From Acidimicrobiales bacterium (GTDB lineage Bacteria; Actinomycetota; Acidimicrobiia; Acidimicrobiales; UBA8592), in the NCBI GenBank assembly GCA_029244605.1, contig JAQWQL010000043.1, positions 1 to 41,927 on the forward strand: a stretch of 41,927 nucleotides of DNA, in the 5' to 3' direction. Of the stretch, positions 37,902 to 41,927 are shown one piece after another (position 1 is the first letter of the stretch; every line of letters starts with the position of its first letter). Below the pieces are notes generated by a model, which made no database searches, was not told the DNA's origin, and saw only the letters and a list, made by a program, of their open reading frames with translations. The translations under genes were made by a program, and so were the position numbers.

Positions 37902-40265
37902 TTACTCGTATTTTGTTCCTTCGGCCTTAAGAAGATCTACCCATCTGGATCCAGCAAAGTCAGTCAGATGACCGGGAAGATACCGGACTTTCTTTATCTC
38001 TCCGCTGAATGGGAAAGCACCATTTTCTTCAAATAGCCTCCAATTCACAGGCGACTTGCTGTCAATCCCTACATCAATGCCTTGAAATGGCGCCATAGCT
38101 AGTAACGCTAAGAGCCCTTTCCGTTCTGCAACTGGTTCATTATTGAGCCCTATCGCAATGTCCCAAGTTAGGAAATCCGGAGGCGTAACGGTTAACTGAA
38201 CGACAACATTCCCAGCAGGAACTCGGCCACAATTTATTTCTGTCGTATCTCCGTATCCATTGTGGCTAAAGATAAGCTCACCTGCTTCAATTGCGAAAGA
38301 GTACCCGCCTCCTTGATCGCCATGGGCGAGAAGCGTACCCGTATCGCCTGATACGTAGTCGAGAAGGATCTCCACATCCCAATTTCGAAAATTGATTAAT
38401 TGCTGCGATTTCCAGCGTTCCAACGTTGGTGTTCCCGGGTACAGGATAGTTTCCGTGACAAGTTCTGCATCCCAAGGCGGTCGCAGAGTCTCTTTTACCA
38501 TATTTCCCTCGTCTAATGGAAAAACCTGATTGTCCCACGCTGCCTGCTGCCATTTTTCTTTAAGTTGTTGAAGCTTTTCAGGGTGCTTTTCAGATAAATC
38601 TCGGATTTCTGTTGGGTCATTAGCTAGATCATGAAGTTCCCAATTTTCTTGTGAAAAAGGCGTTTGCGGCTTTCGGATAGTCACCGCTGACCATCCTTGG
38701 TCATAGAACCCCCGGTGCCCGATCATCTCATAATATTGCTCGGGATGTGTCGAGGTAACTTCAGGATTATTCAGTGATTCGAAAAAACTAGATCCTGCTG
38801 CAGGTGGAAGCTCTTCACCGTCTTTTTCCATCGGGATTTCGATTCCTGCCAAGTCACAAATAGTTGGCAGAAGGTCGGTGACATGCTGATACTGTGTTCT
38901 GATTGTGTTCTGGCCACGAAGTTTTTTCGGCCATGAAATAATTAATGGAACTTGCTGGCCGCCCTGATGCGTATTGGTTTTATACAGTCTGAATGGCGTG
39001 TTTGAGGTCATTGCCCATCCCATCGGATAATGAGCTAAAACTCTTGGGCCCCCTAGAAGATCAAGGCGTTCATAGTCGGTATCAACACTCTCTAATTCTT
39101 TATGCCCTGTGAAGGATAGCAGGGTTCGAAAATACGCTGAAGTGCCTAGCTCTTGTCCTTCTCGTGACCCTCCATTATCTGACGTGAAAACGATGACCGT
39201 ATTCTCCCACTCACCCATTTCTTCTAAGGCAGACCGCAGCATTAGAAAATTTTGATCAACGTTATCGACCATCGCTGCAAAGATCTCTTGGTATTTAGCG
39301 AAGAGCTCTTTTTCTTTTCTGGTTAGTTCATCCCATGCTTTTATTGCATGGTTCTCTTCATGGTTTCGCTCGGGTAGTTCTACATCAGGCGGAATGACTC
39401 CAATTTCTTTTTGCTTTTCAAACCTTGACTTCCGGACCGCATCCCATCCGGATTCATATTTGTTTCGGTATTTCTCTAAATCCTGCTGTTTAGCTTGAAG
39501 CGGAGCATGAACAGCCCCGTGCGAAAAATACATAAACCAAGGTTTATGAGGGTGGGAGCTCCTTAGCTCTCTAACCATCTTTATTGCCTTATCAGTTAAG
39601 TCATCTGTGAAATAGTACCCGTCAGGATATGAATCAATATCCAAAGCATGATTGTCTTCGCATAATCGGTGTGGGTGATGGAAATTAGTAAAGCCTCCCA
39701 GGATGCCGTAGAAGCGTTCGAACCCCTTCTGTAAAGGCCAACTGTGCTTCGGCCCGGCTTCAGAAAGTTGTGAATCTTTGCACAAGTGCCATTTCCCGAC
39801 CATCAAACTCGCCCAGCCATTAGCCTGAAAGAGGTCACCCATTGTTACAGCATTCTCGCGAAGTTCCATAGCATACCCGGGAAACCCAGGGTCAAAATGT
39901 GCGACATGCCCCATTCCAGCCATATGGGAATTAAGGCCAGTTAAAAGTGATGCCCGAGTGGGTGAGCACATTGGATTGACGTGGAAGTTTGTATACCGGA
40001 TTCCTTCAGCGGCAAGTGCATCGAGACCTGGTGTATCGATTTCTGAACCGAAACAGCCAAGGTCAGCGAAACCAAGGTCATCAACCAACATAACTAGTAC
40101 ATTTGGCGAATCAGGTGGAGCAGTTGGAGGAACGGGCCAGTCAGGTTCGGATGTCGAGAAAATTTTCCCAACCTTCCCTTTAAAACCGCTGTATGCCTTT
40201 CCCACGTTTCCCCTACCAGTTGAACCTTCGAATTCTCTAGCCTGTCCTAAAGTGACAGACTCCAA
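37902..40265 (-). CDS. formylglycine-dependent arylsulfatase
   Basis: PNVLVMLVDDLGFADLGCFGSEIDTPGLDALAAEGIRYTNFHVNPMCSPTRASLLTG (C-x-P-x-R motif). Start uncertain; the listed ORF start overlaps the divergent gene. Confidence 0.93.
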   Translation of the reverse strand: MESVTLGQAREFEGSTGRGNVGKAYSGFKGKVGKIFSTSEPDWPVPPTAPPDSPNVLVMLVDDLGFADLGCFGSEIDTPGLDALAAEGIRYTNFHVNPMCSPTRASLLTGLNSHMAGMGHVAHFDPGFPGYAMELRENAVTMGDLFQANGWASLMVGKWHLCKDSQLSEAGPKHSWPLQKGFERFYGILGGFTNFHHPHRLCEDNHALDIDSYPDGYYFTDDLTDKAIKMVRELRSSHPHKPWFMYFSHGAVHAPLQAKQQDLEKYRNKYESGWDAVRKSRFEKQKEIGVIPPDVELPERNHEENHAIKAWDELTRKEKELFAKYQEIFAAMVDNVDQNFLMLRSALEEMGEWENTVIVFTSDNGGSREGQELGTSAYFRTLLSFTGHKELESVDTDYERLDLLGGPRVLAHYPMGWAMTSNTPFRLYKTNTHQGGQQVPLIISWPKKLRGQNTIRTQYQHVTDLLPTICDLAGIEIPMEKDGEELPPAAGSSFFESLNNPEVTSTHPEQYYEMIGHRGFYDQGWSAVTIRKPQTPFSQENWELHDLANDPTEIRDLSEKHPEKLQQLKEKWQQAAWDNQVFPLDEGNMVKETLRPPWDAELVTETILYPGTPTLERWKSQQLINFRNWDVEILLDYVSGDTGTLLAHGDQGGGYSFAIEAGELIFSHNGYGDTTEINCGRVPAGNVVVQLTVTPPDFLTWDIAIGLNNEPVAERKGLLALLAMAPFQGIDVGIDSKSPVNWRLFEENGAFPFSGEIKKVRYLPGHLTDFAGSRWVDLLKAEGTKYE

Positions 40266-40340
40266 GATTAGTCCCTCGTAAGCTTCAACCCAATTAATTG
40301 AGAATAGATAAGTGAACTTGAATGAACTACCCTTCGTTTC

Positions 40341-40715
40341 ATGAGCCAAACACCAGACCAAATTATTCGATCATTCTGCAATGCATGGTCAGCCGGAGAC
40401 CTCGATGAAATCATGGAATATTTTGATGAATCAGCTGTCTATCACAACATCCCTATGGAACCACAAGAAGGTTTAGAGAATATCCGAGGATTCATAGAGG
40501 GATTTCTCACTATGGCTTCTTCAATTGAGTTCGAGATCCTTCACCAAGTAACTGAAGGGGATGTAGTCATGAACGAGCGTGTAGATACGCTTGTTATGGG
40601 AGAGAACACCATCGCTCTACCCGTTATGGGAATCTTTGAGTTAAAGAGTGGAAAAATTATAAAGTGGCGTGACTATTTTGACATGGGTCAACTAACCGGC
40701 CAGCAACAGGATTAG
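40341..40715 (+). CDS. NTF2-like / limonene-1,2-epoxide hydrolase-type protein
   Basis: FCNAWSAGDLDEIMEYFDESAVYHNIPMEPQEGLENIRGFIEGFL...RVDTLVMGENTIALPVMGIFELKSGKIIKWRDYFD. Confidence 0.88.
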   Translation: MSQTPDQIIRSFCNAWSAGDLDEIMEYFDESAVYHNIPMEPQEGLENIRGFIEGFLTMASSIEFEILHQVTEGDVVMNERVDTLVMGENTIALPVMGIFELKSGKIIKWRDYFDMGQLTGQQQD

Positions 40716-41927
40716 CTTCTAGCCAAACGTCCCGGCCTTGATCCAGTATCTTCATCAAATTCCCGAGTGGACACTCCATTGCACAATGTATTTACATAAC
40801 CGACGACAGGTTGCATAAGGCGTGTTCCTCCCTTTGGTAAATCGTTGTGTGGCACTGGAGGGGAAACTTGAAGATTGTCAAGGTCGATTACATTCACATC
40901 TGCTCGCTTACCGACCTCTAATGTCCCGCGGTCATGAAATCCATATAACTCAGCGTTGAGTGCAGTTTGCTTCCTCACAATGAACTCAAGAGGGATTTTC
41001 TCTCCCTTTGCGCGATCTCTCGTCCAATAAGTCAGTTGAGTCGTCGGCATCGTGCCATCACAAATCAATGTCACATGGGCGCCAGCGTCACTTAAACCAG
41101 TTACCGTACTGGGGTGAAGAAGCATCTCCTGCAAAACATCCATTCTTGCTGGCAAATCAATAGCACTTAGAGAAGCAAATCGCCTGCCTCCATCTTCGAG
41201 AAGGAAATCATAAAGGTAATCTATAGGGTCAACATCACTGGCACTTGCTCTAGCGCCTATACATTCGCTGAGATCAGGTTCATAGTTAACTGGGTCATTT
41301 AATGGGTATAGGGCGGGGGCCGCCATGTTGAATAGTCCATAAACATTCTCCATAGAGCCGGGTGCCTCAGGAGGGATATCGGCTTCGGTCAGAATTGCTT
41401 GACGGATTTCCGGCTTGGCCATGACTTGAACTTTTTCGCTTAACGGCAAGTGGGCCACTTCACGCAGATACGTTGGTCGCCGCATAAAGGCGTGGTAGCC
41501 GCTTAAACCAGTTAGGAATCCAATGGGACGTGAAGAAACCTGAGGGTATATGTTCGCTCCTTTGTCATTAGCTTCTTCAGTAAGGCTAAGGATTTCTCTC
41601 CAAGTATCTGGGTCATAGTCAGGTGACTGAACAAGCGTGAATGTAACCGGTCTTTCGCTAGCAATTGAAACACGAACCATGAGTGCATGCTCTTCTTGTT
41701 GCGTGTACTTTTCCCCTCCCAGACTTTCCATCTTTCCAACGGTCCCAGCTGGGATCATTTGGAAAACGCCTTTTGCTGATTTTTTCATTGCTTGGGCTAT
41801 GGCAAGTACTTCTTCTTCCGGCGCGAAAGTACCCGGAACAGGTTCACCCCATAATGACCGGTGGCCAATTATTCTTGAAGTACTGAAACCCACTGCTCCC
41901 GCATTAAGAGCCTCGGTAACAAGTTCC
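40712..41927 (-). CDS. amidohydrolase family protein (D-aminoacylase-like), truncated by right window edge
   Basis: Frame stays open upstream of the listed start (ELVTEALNAGAVGFSTSR); SDAGAHVTLICDGTMPTT, GTLEVGKRADVNVIDLDNL. Confidence 0.88.
   Translation of the reverse strand, partial: ELVTEALNAGAVGFSTSRIIGHRSLWGEPVPGTFAPEEEVLAIAQAMKKSAKGVFQMIPAGTVGKMESLGGEKYTQQEEHALMVRVSIASERPVTFTLVQSPDYDPDTWREILSLTEEANDKGANIYPQVSSRPIGFLTGLSGYHAFMRRPTYLREVAHLPLSEKVQVMAKPEIRQAILTEADIPPEAPGSMENVYGLFNMAAPALYPLNDPVNYEPDLSECIGARASASDVDPIDYLYDFLLEDGGRRFASLSAIDLPARMDVLQEMLLHPSTVTGLSDAGAHVTLICDGTMPTTQLTYWTRDRAKGEKIPLEFIVRKQTALNAELYGFHDRGTLEVGKRADVNVIDLDNLQVSPPVPHNDLPKGGTRLMQPVVGYVNTLCNGVSTREFDEDTGSRPGRLARS

Noticed and set aside
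1-41927. CRISPR array, rRNA, tRNA, prophage or transposase
   Set aside because: No regularly spaced direct repeats, RNA-gene signatures or integrase/transposase/structural phage proteins were recognised by eye; a tRNA scan would be needed to be certain.

Overview
41.9-kb window from a bacterial chromosome with dense, mostly metabolic gene content. The families present (SufBDC with a Rieske protein, an F420-type LLM oxidoreductase, a GpgS-like glycosyltransferase, CaiB/BaiF, ACAD and SDR enzymes) suggest an uncultured, possibly marine, actinobacterium; that taxonomy is a low-confidence inference. I support about 36 protein-coding genes. I saw no rRNA, tRNA, CRISPR array or transposase. Main content, left to right: C-terminal end of a SufU-like scaffold (window edge); a minus-strand run of sufD-Rieske-sufC-pterin dehydratase-SDR-thiolase-MBL alkylsulfatase, separated from sufB by an opposite-strand HAD phosphatase; gamma-carbonic anhydrase and flavin reductase; a two-gene plus-strand unit made of a thioredoxin-like fusion protein and a UGSC-family selenoprotein; YcaQ-like and MutY DNA-repair genes; CapA; P450 and LLM oxidoreductase; cystathionine gamma-lyase/synthase and cystathionine beta-synthase; an orphan substrate-binding lipoprotein; CoA-transferase, SDR and ACAD genes with a Phd/PIN toxin-antitoxin pair; a GpgS-like glycosyltransferase; uracil-DNA glycosylase; a ProA-like dehydrogenase; an acidic lipoprotein plus a MacAB-like exporter whose adaptor carries Calx-beta-like repeats and is split by an apparent -1 frameshift; arylsulfatase; an NTF2-like protein; and an amidohydrolase running off the right edge. 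The strongest signal the ORF track misses is the in-frame UGA at 12213-12215. It reads U-G-S-C, keeps the frame open to 12452, and is followed at the expected distance by a bacterial SECIS-like hairpin. The gene should therefore be read as one selenoprotein of 171 residues (11937..12452), not two small ORFs.
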